From Bacteroidota bacterium (GTDB lineage Bacteria; Bacteroidota; Bacteroidia; Cytophagales; Cyclobacteriaceae): a stretch of 64,000 nucleotides of DNA. Position numbers and translations under genes: made by a program. The stretch covers positions 372,001 through 436,000 of the forward strand of contig JAEYWY010000017.1 in NCBI GenBank assembly GCA_023428695.1, read 5' to 3'. The stretch's first letter is position 1. The number at the start of each line of letters is the position of its first letter. Below are positions 18,364 through 25,819 of the stretch, piece after piece. The notes beneath the pieces were generated by a model. That model saw nothing but the letters and a program-made list of their open reading frames with translations, ran no database searches and was not told the origin of the DNA.

Positions 18364-19341
18364 TCAATATTGATCCTCCTCCGGATTATGCGTAGGCTGT
18401 TGTCCAATGGAGTCAAAGTCAGTAATCAGGCCACGTGATTCTTTTATTTCAACCAGATTAAAGTATTGAAAGGCCACAGCGACGTTCGGAAGGACGTTGA
18501 CAAGAATCGATGCTACATAGTAAACAACAAACATGGTAACCAGAGCCCATTGAAGCCAGGTCGGCGCTTCATTCGTCGGATTATCTATCGAATGCATCAT
18601 CATGATAAAGAAGATAATGTAGAACGGGATGAACACGATACTGACAAGCACAGACGCGATCAGGTAGATCACAAAATGAAAACCGAAACTACTCCACCAT
18701 TCACCCTTTACCAGGTTTACGGATCTTATCATCGCCTGAATGGGGCCGGCCTTCTCGCAAGACTGAACAAAAAAAGTCATCGACATTGCAATCGCCGCCC
18801 ATATAAACAAGCAGTAAAACCCAAGGAAAACAAGACCCATGAGGAACGGCGTGACCAGACTGAACACAACAGAGACTAATGCCATCAGCAGATATGCAAC
18901 GATCGCCATCACGAAGAACATGAACATCGTTCCGGCGTACATCCAGAAAGAGGCACGCACGCGATCCCAGACGTCACTTACTGAAATTCGGTTTGTCTTC
19001 TGTTCGTCGTAAAGAATAATGTAGTTATTAACGACAGAAATTGTCATACACCCGGTTACGAAGAAAAGGATAAGCATCAGGACGAGCTGAAGCCAGAAAC
19101 TTACAGACAGAAAATAGTTTGCAAATGCATCGGGATTCTGGTCTACTCCCGGGATCAGGCTAAACATATCACCGGCCATTGTGGTGACGATTGCAGCTGT
19201 CAGCACCACGCTCGGTCCGGCTATGACGATCAAGGCTTTAAAAAGTGAGCCGAAGTTCTGCCTGATGAATACGAACGTCGCATTGATGCGTCTGCTGAAG
19301 TCGCGTTCGCGTTGCAGGGTAATTATCTCAATATTTTCCAT
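18364..19341 (-). CDS. Polytopic membrane protein of the MoxR/DUF58 cluster
   Basis: This 325-residue protein has about six hydrophobic segments, with a charged cytoplasmic N-terminus and an acidic tail ending NPEEDQY. It resembles the integral membrane proteins regularly encoded in MoxR-DUF58-DUF4129-SpoIIM clusters, but I see no named domain. Its start overlaps the 3' end of the SpoIIM gene by 14 bp and its stop is 2 bp from the next start, so it is an integral part of the operon. Confidence 0.75.
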   Translation of the reverse strand: MENIEIITLQRERDFSRRINATFVFIRQNFGSLFKALIVIAGPSVVLTAAIVTTMAGDMFSLIPGVDQNPDAFANYFLSVSFWLQLVLMLILFFVTGCMTISVVNNYIILYDEQKTNRISVSDVWDRVRASFWMYAGTMFMFFVMAIVAYLLMALVSVVFSLVTPFLMGLVFLGFYCLFIWAAIAMSMTFFVQSCEKAGPIQAMIRSVNLVKGEWWSSFGFHFVIYLIASVLVSIVFIPFYIIFFIMMMHSIDNPTNEAPTWLQWALVTMFVVYYVASILVNVLPNVAVAFQYFNLVEIKESRGLITDFDSIGQQPTHNPEEDQY

Positions 19342-20287
19342 CTCGTTTGAGTTTGAAGGGGTAAATGATAAAGTACCAGATCATAAGGATTGCTGAAAGA
19401 CCGATTACCAGCAGTTTCATACTCCAGTGCATGAACGCATATCGGGTGATGAACGACTCAATTGCGGCTGCAAGAATAATAAACGGAAGCAACCCCATGG
19501 CAATCTTCAGTCCTTTGATCGCACCATTTTTGAAAGAAACCATCCGTGAGTATGTTTTTGGAAAAGTGAGCGAATTTCCAATCTCAAAACCGGCTGCACC
19601 TGCAATCACAATTGCACTTAACTCAATCGTGCCGTGGAGCATGATAACGGGAAATGCCTGTAGAAACTGCTGTTCCTTATAGAACAACATAATGAAGGCT
19701 CCTACCATTACGCCGTTTTGAAAAAGGATGAGTCCGGACGCAATAGCCGTAAACACTCCGCTCACAAAACAAAACAATGCGACCTTCACGTTATTCCAGG
19801 CAATCATGAAGAACATATTGACCTCGTCCATGGTCGAATACACCCTGGTCGGATTTCCTTTTTCGATGTTTTCGAGCGTCATGTTAACGTAGCTATCGCC
19901 CATGATCAGGCGTACGAAAGTATCATCGTAAAAGCTGGAGATAGTACCGATTATCGCAGCGACGATGAATACGATGAATGAGTATAGAAGTGATTTGCGG
20001 GAATTATAGATCACCTCGGGGAGTTCATACTTCCAGAACGTGACGAATCGGTTCGTCTCCTCTTTTTTATTCTTGTATATTTCAAGGTGAACCTTGCTCG
20101 CAAGCGAGTTCAGGTATTGTGTGGTCCGGCTTTTCGGGTATTGCGTATTGGCAAAGGCGAGATCGTCAGTTACCTGAATAAACAACTCGGCCAACCGATC
20201 AGGCTGAGCCTCTTTCTGATGCTTGACAATTTTTTCAAATTCCTGCCAACGGCTTTTGTTCTGCCGGATAAACGCGGCCTCCTTCAT
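19328..20287 (-). CDS. Stage II sporulation protein M-like membrane protein (SpoIIM family)
   Basis: The 319-residue protein carries a cytoplasmic N-terminal helix region (about 100 residues) and roughly six membrane segments. It has the family pattern FFMIAWNNVKVALFCFVSGV and the HGTIELSAIVIAGAAGFEIG motif typical of SpoIIM (PF01944). In Bacillus SpoIIM belongs to the engulfment machinery. In non-sporulating Bacteroidota it accompanies MoxR/DUF58 genes and its job is unknown. It follows the dipeptidase gene by 32 bp on the same strand and leads the coupled run of genes. Confidence 0.87.
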   Translation of the reverse strand: MKEAAFIRQNKSRWQEFEKIVKHQKEAQPDRLAELFIQVTDDLAFANTQYPKSRTTQYLNSLASKVHLEIYKNKKEETNRFVTFWKYELPEVIYNSRKSLLYSFIVFIVAAIIGTISSFYDDTFVRLIMGDSYVNMTLENIEKGNPTRVYSTMDEVNMFFMIAWNNVKVALFCFVSGVFTAIASGLILFQNGVMVGAFIMLFYKEQQFLQAFPVIMLHGTIELSAIVIAGAAGFEIGNSLTFPKTYSRMVSFKNGAIKGLKIAMGLLPFIILAAAIESFITRYAFMHWSMKLLVIGLSAILMIWYFIIYPFKLKRDGKY

Positions 20288-20319
20288 ACGACTTGTCGCG
20301 GGTTAGGTCCAGGGAATTG

Positions 20320-21564
20320 TCACCCGGAAGCTGCTGCAACCTCGATGACTTTATTCCAAACGCGGAAAACATTTTTCGAGCAGATTTGTTCGATTTGCTC
20401 CTCCGTATATCCGCGCTTCAATAATACAAAAATTAAATTTGGATATTGTGATACATCCTTAAGTCCCACAGGTAAGGTATCGCCAACTCCGTCAAAATCC
20501 GAACCCAGTCCCACGTAGTCGATGCCCACCAGTTTCACCACATGGTCGATATGATCCGCCACGCGTTCCACATCCGAATACAATTCGCGGTGGTCGTCGG
20601 TAAATTCGTCAATGATGGATTTGGCGGCCTCGTCGCGCGAGGTAAGGCCCTTTTCACGCAATACTTTTTCCAGCGAATCGAGCAAGTCCTGGTTCTTCCT
20701 CGCAACGGAGTCGATAAACGATGCTCCAAAATTGATCTGGATAACGCCACCTTTTTCAGCCAGCTTACGGATCATATCGTCTGACATATTTCGTTGAAAG
20801 CCCGGTGTGTACTTCCGGCACGACGAGTGTGACGCGATAACGGGTGCGCTGCTGATCCGGATGACGTCGTAGAAAGTGCTGTCGGACACATGGGAAATAT
20901 CTACCATAATGCCCACGCGGTTCATCTCGCGGACGACTTCCTCACCAAAAGGGCTCAGCCCGTTCCAGCGGTCGGGATCCGTGTCATACGAAGAATCGCA
21001 AATCTGATTGTCTTTCGAATGCGTGAGCGTAACGTAGCGAATACCCCGATTGAAAAAGTATTCCACATTCGTGATATCGTTGCCGATCGGGGCTCCGTTT
21101 TCCATTCCCATCGGAAGAGAGAGTTTGCCTGCCGCCGTGTTTGCTATTATATCGGCCGGGGTATTGGCCAGCGCAAACTTGTCAGGATGAGCGCTTGCTA
21201 TTCCGCGAACCATATCGATCAGCGAGTCCGCAAGAATTTTACCCATGTCTGGTTTGAGTTGTTCCCGCCAGGGAATGTAGATCGCCATGAAGGGCGCATC
21301 GAGTCCCCCTTTCTTAGCGCGCTCATAATCAAAGTCACCCTCATGCGATTGTACTGGTATCTCAAGATACTCACGCTCCAGGCGGAAGTGCTTTACCCTG
21401 AGGCGGTATGGCATATCAACGTGTCCGTCTGTCAGTATAAACTTATCGGCCAGCTCTTTGGCCTTCTTGCGGAGGGCTTCATTTTCGCGTTCGTCTGACT
21501 CAGGGACAGACTTACAAGAGAACAAAATAAGAAAGAAGAGTGGTAAAAGTCGAAAAAAATACAT
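20320..21564 (-). CDS. M19-family dipeptidase lipoprotein
   Basis: The protein is a zinc dipeptidase of the renal dipeptidase family. ATG 21564 gives 414 residues with a lipoprotein signal (MYFFRLLPLFFLILFSC). Upstream in-frame codons would put 26 extra residues before that signal. Metal-site motifs are in order: DGHVDMPYRL (HxD), ENGAPIG, DISHVS, ASHSSCRKYTPGF and GSDFDG. The enzyme is probably surface or periplasmic and trims peptides. It is divergent from the RDD gene and upstream of, and possibly co-transcribed with, the SpoIIM/MoxR cluster. Confidence 0.92.
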   Translation of the reverse strand: MYFFRLLPLFFLILFSCKSVPESDERENEALRKKAKELADKFILTDGHVDMPYRLRVKHFRLEREYLEIPVQSHEGDFDYERAKKGGLDAPFMAIYIPWREQLKPDMGKILADSLIDMVRGIASAHPDKFALANTPADIIANTAAGKLSLPMGMENGAPIGNDITNVEYFFNRGIRYVTLTHSKDNQICDSSYDTDPDRWNGLSPFGEEVVREMNRVGIMVDISHVSDSTFYDVIRISSAPVIASHSSCRKYTPGFQRNMSDDMIRKLAEKGGVIQINFGASFIDSVARKNQDLLDSLEKVLREKGLTSRDEAAKSIIDEFTDDHRELYSDVERVADHIDHVVKLVGIDYVGLGSDFDGVGDTLPVGLKDVSQYPNLIFVLLKRGYTEEQIEQICSKNVFRVWNKVIEVAAASG

Positions 21565-21591
21565 GCTGAGATCCGTTTGGGATTTTTTAAA

Positions 21592-21599
21592 TATTTTTG
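21592..21599 (+). promoter_or_regulatory. Bacteroidota -7 promoter element for the RDD gene
   Basis: TATTTTTG is a perfect TAnnTTTG match, 38 nt before the RDD start, in the 72-bp region shared with the divergent dipeptidase gene. A TTTG lies upstream but only 12 bp away, shorter than the usual spacing. Confidence 0.4.
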
Positions 21600-21636
21600 A
21601 AGGTTCAAATTGAAAGTTGCATAAAAAGTAAAGTTG

Positions 21637-22353
21637 ATGCAAACGATTCGTGTTCAGACAACGCAGAATGTATCAATTCATTACCCGTTGGCCAGTATTG
21701 GAGATCGGCTGGTGGCCTACATCATTGACCAGGTTATCCTGTTTCTTTATGCCTGGGCTGCGATTATTCTTCTCGACGGATTTTATGACGGGAATTGGTG
21801 GTTTTTCTTCCTGGTGATAGGGGTGCCGTTAATATTTTACAGCCTGGCGTTTGAAATTCTTATGAATGGCCAGAGCCCCGGAAAAATGGCGATGAACATA
21901 CGGGTTATACGCCTTGACGGAGCCTCCCCGGATGTCGGCAATTATCTCATGCGATGGGTCTTTCGCTTTATTGACTTTGGCGTTTCCAGTGGTGTCGTCG
22001 CATTGATCGCGATCGCCGCAAGCAATAAAGGCCAACGCATAGGCGACATGGTCGCCGGCACGTCAGTGATTAAACTCGCTGCCAGGGAGGAAATTACTTC
22101 CGCCGAGATCTTTGTCACCCCCGAGGATGATTATGTACCAACGTTTGCGGAAGTTACCAATCTCAGCACGCGTGATATCGAACTCGTTCAGCGAGCGCTT
22201 GAAGTGAATCGTAAACATGGCAATACCCAGCCTGTTGTGATCGCCTCCGAAAAGATCAAGGAAATTCTGGGAATTGAAAGTGAGTTGCCCCCGGTAAAAT
22301 TTCTGTACACAATTGTACAGGATTATAACCATCTTACGTCCCAACCCGCCTGA
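21637..22353 (+). CDS. RDD family membrane protein
   Basis: The 238-residue protein has an RDD domain (IGDRLVAYIIDQVILFLYAW, then GQSPGKMAMNIRVIRLDG, then GQRIGDMVAGTSVI) with about three membrane helices and a soluble C-terminal tail of 80 residues. RDD proteins are small membrane proteins of varied or unknown role. They often accompany SpoIIM and MoxR/DUF58 genes, and this one is divergent from that cluster. ATG 21637 is preferred over TTG 21634. Its stop overlaps the start of the cytochrome b5-like gene (TGATG). Confidence 0.88.
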   Translation: MQTIRVQTTQNVSIHYPLASIGDRLVAYIIDQVILFLYAWAAIILLDGFYDGNWWFFFLVIGVPLIFYSLAFEILMNGQSPGKMAMNIRVIRLDGASPDVGNYLMRWVFRFIDFGVSSGVVALIAIAASNKGQRIGDMVAGTSVIKLAAREEITSAEIFVTPEDDYVPTFAEVTNLSTRDIELVQRALEVNRKHGNTQPVVIASEKIKEILGIESELPPVKFLYTIVQDYNHLTSQPA

Positions 22354-22595
22354 TGACGCTGCCGGAATACACGAAGGCGCAGCTTGCCCTTCGAAATGGG
22401 CAGGACAAACCGGAAGTATGGGTCGCTTTTGAGGGAGTTATTTACGATGTTTCCGCGTCACGGCTTTGGCGCAGCGGAAAACATTATGAACACTGGGCTG
22501 GCCAGGACCTGACCGACGAATTGGCCGATGCGCCTCATACGGCCTTTGTTTTCGATAAATTCACAGCAATCGGCAGATTAAAAAAGCAAGAATAA
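22353..22595 (+). CDS. Stand-alone cytochrome b5-like haem/steroid-binding domain protein
   Basis: The 80-residue soluble protein contains just a short cytochrome b5-type fold: YTKAQLALRNGQDKPEVWVA, GVIYDVSASRLWRSGKHYEH and ADAPHTAFVFDKF. His in HYEHWAG and in DAPHTA are candidate haem ligands. Such predicted haem/steroid-binding mini-proteins (COG4892 type) occur in prokaryotes with little known function. It is translationally coupled to the RDD membrane protein by a TGATG overlap. Its role is unknown. Confidence 0.8.
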   Translation: MTLPEYTKAQLALRNGQDKPEVWVAFEGVIYDVSASRLWRSGKHYEHWAGQDLTDELADAPHTAFVFDKFTAIGRLKKQE

Positions 22596-22698
22596 ATAAA
22601 TTGTGTGCGGACACATTTCGTAAAATCATGATTATTTGTATTTTTAGTCCGCATCTGTGTGACGCAGCAAAGCGGGCATCAAATAACCGAATGTTTTC

Positions 22699-23544
22699 AT
22701 GATCTTAATCGCTGACAGCGGAGGCTCCAAGATGGATTGGAGGCTCATACATACCACGGGCCAAATCACTCAGGCCCACGCCCCCGGCTTTAATCCATAC
22801 TATCAACCCGTACAGGATCTCGAACAGAGCATCAGTGATGTGCTGTTGCCCCTGATTAAAGAACCTGTTTCAAAAATCTTCTTTTACGGTGCTGGTGTTT
22901 CTTCTGAACGAAATCAGAATCTTATCAAGGATACATTCCGTCAATATTTCAACAACGCATATATTGAAATCGGCTGGGACCTTCTTGCTGCTGCAAGAGC
23001 ACTCTGCGGCCATGAACCCGGAATTGCATGCATCATGGGCACGGGCTCAAATTCCTGCCTGTACGATGGTCGCAATATCACCGGCAATGTCGCTAACCTC
23101 GGGTGGATACTTGCTGACGAGGGCTCCGGCGCTTCCATGGGGAAAATTCTGCTTGTAGACTACCTGCGTGAAAAAATGCCTTCACACCTGACTGAACAAT
23201 TCAGGGAACGTTATCCATTCAACCGCGAAGAGTTTCTTGAGAAAGTTTACCAGCAGGAAAAACCAAGCGCGTTCCTGGCATCGTTCACCAAGTTTCTTTC
23301 ACATCATTTGAAAGATCCGTATTGTTATCAGCTTGTTTACAAAAGCTTTTCGGAGTTTTACGAAAACAACGTGATGCAGTATCCCAACTACAGGAATCTC
23401 AAGGTGCACTTCACAGGTTCCGTGGCATTCTATTTCAGCGATATTCTACGGCAGGTGGCGAACGATAAAGGAATTACGGTTAAGAACATCCTTGAAGGGC
23501 CCATTGCAGGACTGACGCTCTTTCATCAAAACCAGGTGGCGTGA
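22699..23544 (+). CDS. BadF/BadG-type amino-sugar kinase (GlcNAc/MurNAc kinase-like)
   Basis: The 281-residue protein has the ASKHA-fold ATPase motifs ADSGGSKMDWRL (phosphate 1) and IMGTGSNSCLYDG (phosphate 2), plus WILADEGSGASMGK. It belongs to the BadF/BadG/BcrA/BcrD group that includes N-acetylglucosamine kinase and the MurNAc/GlcNAc kinase MurK. The next gene is murQ, overlapping by 4 bp. Together they would phosphorylate MurNAc and remove the lactyl ether, giving GlcNAc-6-P in peptidoglycan recycling. The substrate assignment is inferred from that coupling. Confidence 0.85.
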   Translation: MILIADSGGSKMDWRLIHTTGQITQAHAPGFNPYYQPVQDLEQSISDVLLPLIKEPVSKIFFYGAGVSSERNQNLIKDTFRQYFNNAYIEIGWDLLAAARALCGHEPGIACIMGTGSNSCLYDGRNITGNVANLGWILADEGSGASMGKILLVDYLREKMPSHLTEQFRERYPFNREEFLEKVYQQEKPSAFLASFTKFLSHHLKDPYCYQLVYKSFSEFYENNVMQYPNYRNLKVHFTGSVAFYFSDILRQVANDKGITVKNILEGPIAGLTLFHQNQVA

Positions 23545-24368
23545 CAACAACCGAGTCATCATCGCATTATGACAATCTCGAAAAGATGACCGTTCACGAT
23601 CTTCTCGTGAACATCAACCGGGAAGATCACAGTGTGCCGAAAGCGATTGAACGCGTAATTCCTTCGATCGAAAAACTTGTTGAGCGGATTGTAGAAAAAA
23701 TGCAAAGCGGTGGCCGGCTATTTTATATCGGTGCCGGCACGAGCGGACGTCTGGGCATTGTGGATGCTTCAGAAATTCCGCCAACGTATGGGATGCCCCA
23801 CGGAAAGGTTATTGGGCTTATCGCAGGTGGCGACACTGCCATCCGCAAGGCGGTTGAACACGCTGAAGACGATCCGGAACAGGCATGGAAAGACCTTGAA
23901 TCATACAGCATCAATCAGCAGGATGTATTGATCGGCATTGCGGCCTCCGGGCGTACCCCGTATGTTGTCGGCGGACTGCGCCGCGCGCGTGAGGCGGGAA
24001 TTTCGACCGGGTGTATTGTCTGCAATACCGGCAGTGCCGTCGCACACGAAGCCGAGTATCCCATCGAGGTTGTCGTAGGCCCTGAATTTGTTACAGGAAG
24101 TACAAGAATGAAAGCCGGCACGGCTCAGAAACTTGTACTCAACATGATCTCGACAACCGTCATGATAAAACTTGGACGGGTGAAGGGCAACAAGATGGTC
24201 GATATGCAGCTAACCAACAACAAGCTTATCGATCGCGGAACGCGCATGATCATGGAAGAATTGCAGGTCAATCAGGCCGAGGCGGAACAATTGTTAAGAC
24301 AATACGGCTCCGTACGGAGCGCAGTTGAAAGCCGCAGACGCAATGCATCAGATCGAACCGTATCATAA
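23541..24368 (+). CDS. murQ: N-acetylmuramic acid 6-phosphate etherase MurQ
   Basis: MurQ cleaves the D-lactyl ether of MurNAc-6-P to yield GlcNAc-6-P. The 275-residue protein has the SIS-domain signature FYIGAGTSGRLGIVDASEIP and the IAASGRTPYVVGGL and GPEFVTGSTRMKAGTAQK blocks. The N-terminus TESSSHYDNLEKMTVHDLLV matches the family. This supports the GTG start at 23541, which overlaps the kinase stop (GTGA). The 3' end overlaps the next gene by 26 bp. Confidence 0.95.
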   Translation: MTTTESSSHYDNLEKMTVHDLLVNINREDHSVPKAIERVIPSIEKLVERIVEKMQSGGRLFYIGAGTSGRLGIVDASEIPPTYGMPHGKVIGLIAGGDTAIRKAVEHAEDDPEQAWKDLESYSINQQDVLIGIAASGRTPYVVGGLRRAREAGISTGCIVCNTGSAVAHEAEYPIEVVVGPEFVTGSTRMKAGTAQKLVLNMISTTVMIKLGRVKGNKMVDMQLTNNKLIDRGTRMIMEELQVNQAEAEQLLRQYGSVRSAVESRRRNASDRTVS

Positions 24369-24909
24369 CTGGCTCAAGTATTACGACCCCACGCTGGATG
24401 ATCGCCTGCCATTCTTCGGAAAAGAATACAACTACGACCTTTACAGCGAGACAATCTACGGCTACTACATCGATCCGGGCTGGGACTCATTCGGATCGGA
24501 GACGCTATACGGCAAAGTCCTCTTTTCCGATTATCAACAACGTTACGCCATTATTGAGCTCATCGGCGAATGGAATGATGCGATCAACAACGACATCATG
24601 ACGTTCAAACGCAATCTCATCGAGTATTTTCTGAAAGAAGGTGTTACGAAATTCATTCTGATCGGAGAAAACATTCTCAACTTTCACGGCTCCGACGATT
24701 CCTATTATGAAGAGTGGTTCGATGAAATTGAAGACGGCTGGATTGCCGCCGTTTCATTTCCCGAATTCGTGAGACAGGAAATGGAAAAGTTTCACCTCGA
24801 TTCATACATCTTCATGGGCGGTACGTTGCAGATCGACAAATGGCGGACGATGAACCCCTACAGCTTTTACGATCACGTAAGCGGGCTTATTCAAAGAAGA
24901 CTCAACTGA
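24343..24909 (+). CDS. Conserved hypothetical protein coupled to murQ
   Basis: This 188-residue soluble protein (from ATG 24343) is rich in Tyr, Asp and Glu. Blocks include IEPYHNWLKYYDPTLDDRLP and YNYDLYSETIYGYYIDPGWD, with a FILIGENILNFHGSDDSYYE segment that looks like the end of an alpha/beta fold. No signal peptide or membrane helix is visible, and I recognise no named domain. It overlaps murQ by 26 bp, so it is probably made from the same transcript. Its 3' end overlaps the convergent SprT-like gene by 19 bp. Confidence 0.75.
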   Translation: MHQIEPYHNWLKYYDPTLDDRLPFFGKEYNYDLYSETIYGYYIDPGWDSFGSETLYGKVLFSDYQQRYAIIELIGEWNDAINNDIMTFKRNLIEYFLKEGVTKFILIGENILNFHGSDDSYYEEWFDEIEDGWIAAVSFPEFVRQEMEKFHLDSYIFMGGTLQIDKWRTMNPYSFYDHVSGLIQRRLN

Positions 24910-25511
24910 ACATTCTGCACAACGGCGTCTGCGGGAACAAGGTAGTTGCGTTTGGATTTCAATTCTACACACAATACACGCGTTCTTTTCAGTTTCCCTT
25001 TCTTGAAAAAGCGCTTTTGAAACTGGAAGATACTCCCCTCCGGTAATTGCTCAAGTATGATGTACTTGTCGGCATGCGGATCAAAACTCCGGAACGCCTC
25101 TATCAGTCGTGAATCGGCAAATGAACTCGCTTTTGGATTCACCATGTGTCGGCGCAGCTCGTGAAGAATCTTTTCGGGGAAGACATGCTCCCACATTACC
25201 GGGATCATCAGGTCCGTAAACACAGTCTTCCATTCTTCGCCATGCGCGTCGACGCGGTTTCCGTATTTGAGGTAGACACGCAGGTGCGCAACTTCATGAA
25301 TATACGTTTGAAGGAAAAGATAGGCGTTCAGATCGTTGTTGAGCGTAATTCGCGGATTCGCTTTGCTGCCCTTGCTGGTAAAATCGCCGACTTTTGAATT
25401 CCTGCTCCGCGTAATTTTCAACTCAAACGGGCTTTCTTTCCAAAGTTGATAGCAATAGTCGACGGCGGCGGGCGGAACGTGTTTTTGTAATATCGATAAG
25501 ATGTGTTGCAT
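24891..25511 (-). CDS. SprT-like zinc metallopeptidase domain protein
   Basis: The 206-residue protein has the zinc-binding motif HEVAH in QTYIHEVAHLRVYLKYGNRV, then DAHGEEWKTVF with the third ligand His, as in SprT/Spartan-like proteins. An N-terminal helix and a C-terminal basic domain with FQFQKRFFKKGKLKRTRV follow. Bacterial members are poorly characterised. DNA-protein crosslink repair is known only for eukaryotic Spartan. The gene lies downstream of a small lipoprotein gene, with a terminator between them. Confidence 0.82.
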   Translation of the reverse strand: MQHILSILQKHVPPAAVDYCYQLWKESPFELKITRSRNSKVGDFTSKGSKANPRITLNNDLNAYLFLQTYIHEVAHLRVYLKYGNRVDAHGEEWKTVFTDLMIPVMWEHVFPEKILHELRRHMVNPKASSFADSRLIEAFRSFDPHADKYIILEQLPEGSIFQFQKRFFKKGKLKRTRVLCVELKSKRNYLVPADAVVQNVQLSLL

Positions 25512-25515
25512 GAAC

Positions 25516-25547
25516 CAAAAAAAAGGCTTTAGCCAAAACTAAAGCCT
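25516..25547 (-). terminator. Rho-independent terminator after the small lipoprotein gene
   Basis: A 9-bp stem (AGGCTTTAG at 25524-25532, complement at 25539-25547) with a six-base loop is followed on the minus strand by eight T residues (25523-25516). It ends the lipoprotein transcript just before the SprT-like start. Confidence 0.8.
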
Positions 25548-25568
25548 CTTGTGGGAAAGCCGCAACGA

Positions 25569-25751
25569 TTACTGGACTGAATCCGCAGGGCTGGTTGTGT
25601 CAAGCGTATCACTTGCAGGAGTTTCCTGTTCTACTGCAGGTTCCTCTGTCGCAGGGGTTTCGTCAGCAGCACTGTTATCTGCTTTCTGACCACATGAAGC
25701 TAAAGCGACTGCAAAAATAATTGCAGCGGCGAAACAAAGTAGTTTTTTCAT
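25569..25751 (-). CDS. Small acidic lipoprotein
   Basis: This 60-residue protein has a lipoprotein signal (MKKLLCFAAAIIFAVALASC) and a short mature part of low complexity rich in Ala, Glu, Thr, Ser and Asp, with no cysteine apart from the lipid anchor. Similar tiny lipoproteins are common in Bacteroidota and have no assigned function. It has its own terminator, so it is probably strongly and separately expressed. Confidence 0.7.
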   Translation of the reverse strand: MKKLLCFAAAIIFAVALASCGQKADNSAADETPATEEPAVEQETPASDTLDTTSPADSVQ

Positions 25752-25819
25752 AGGTTGACAGGTTAATTTTCAACCAATATAACAATACCGGGGTTAAGTA
25801 AAGCACTATTGGCTTTGAA

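Noticed and set aside
20890..21498. 202-codon plus-strand frame inside the dipeptidase gene
   Set aside because: It is antisense to a protein with all M19 metal motifs, and the translation has no recognisable features.
25531..25540. TAGTTTTG promoter element before the SprT-like gene
   Set aside because: It falls within the terminator stem-loop of the small lipoprotein gene, so chance composition is a better explanation.
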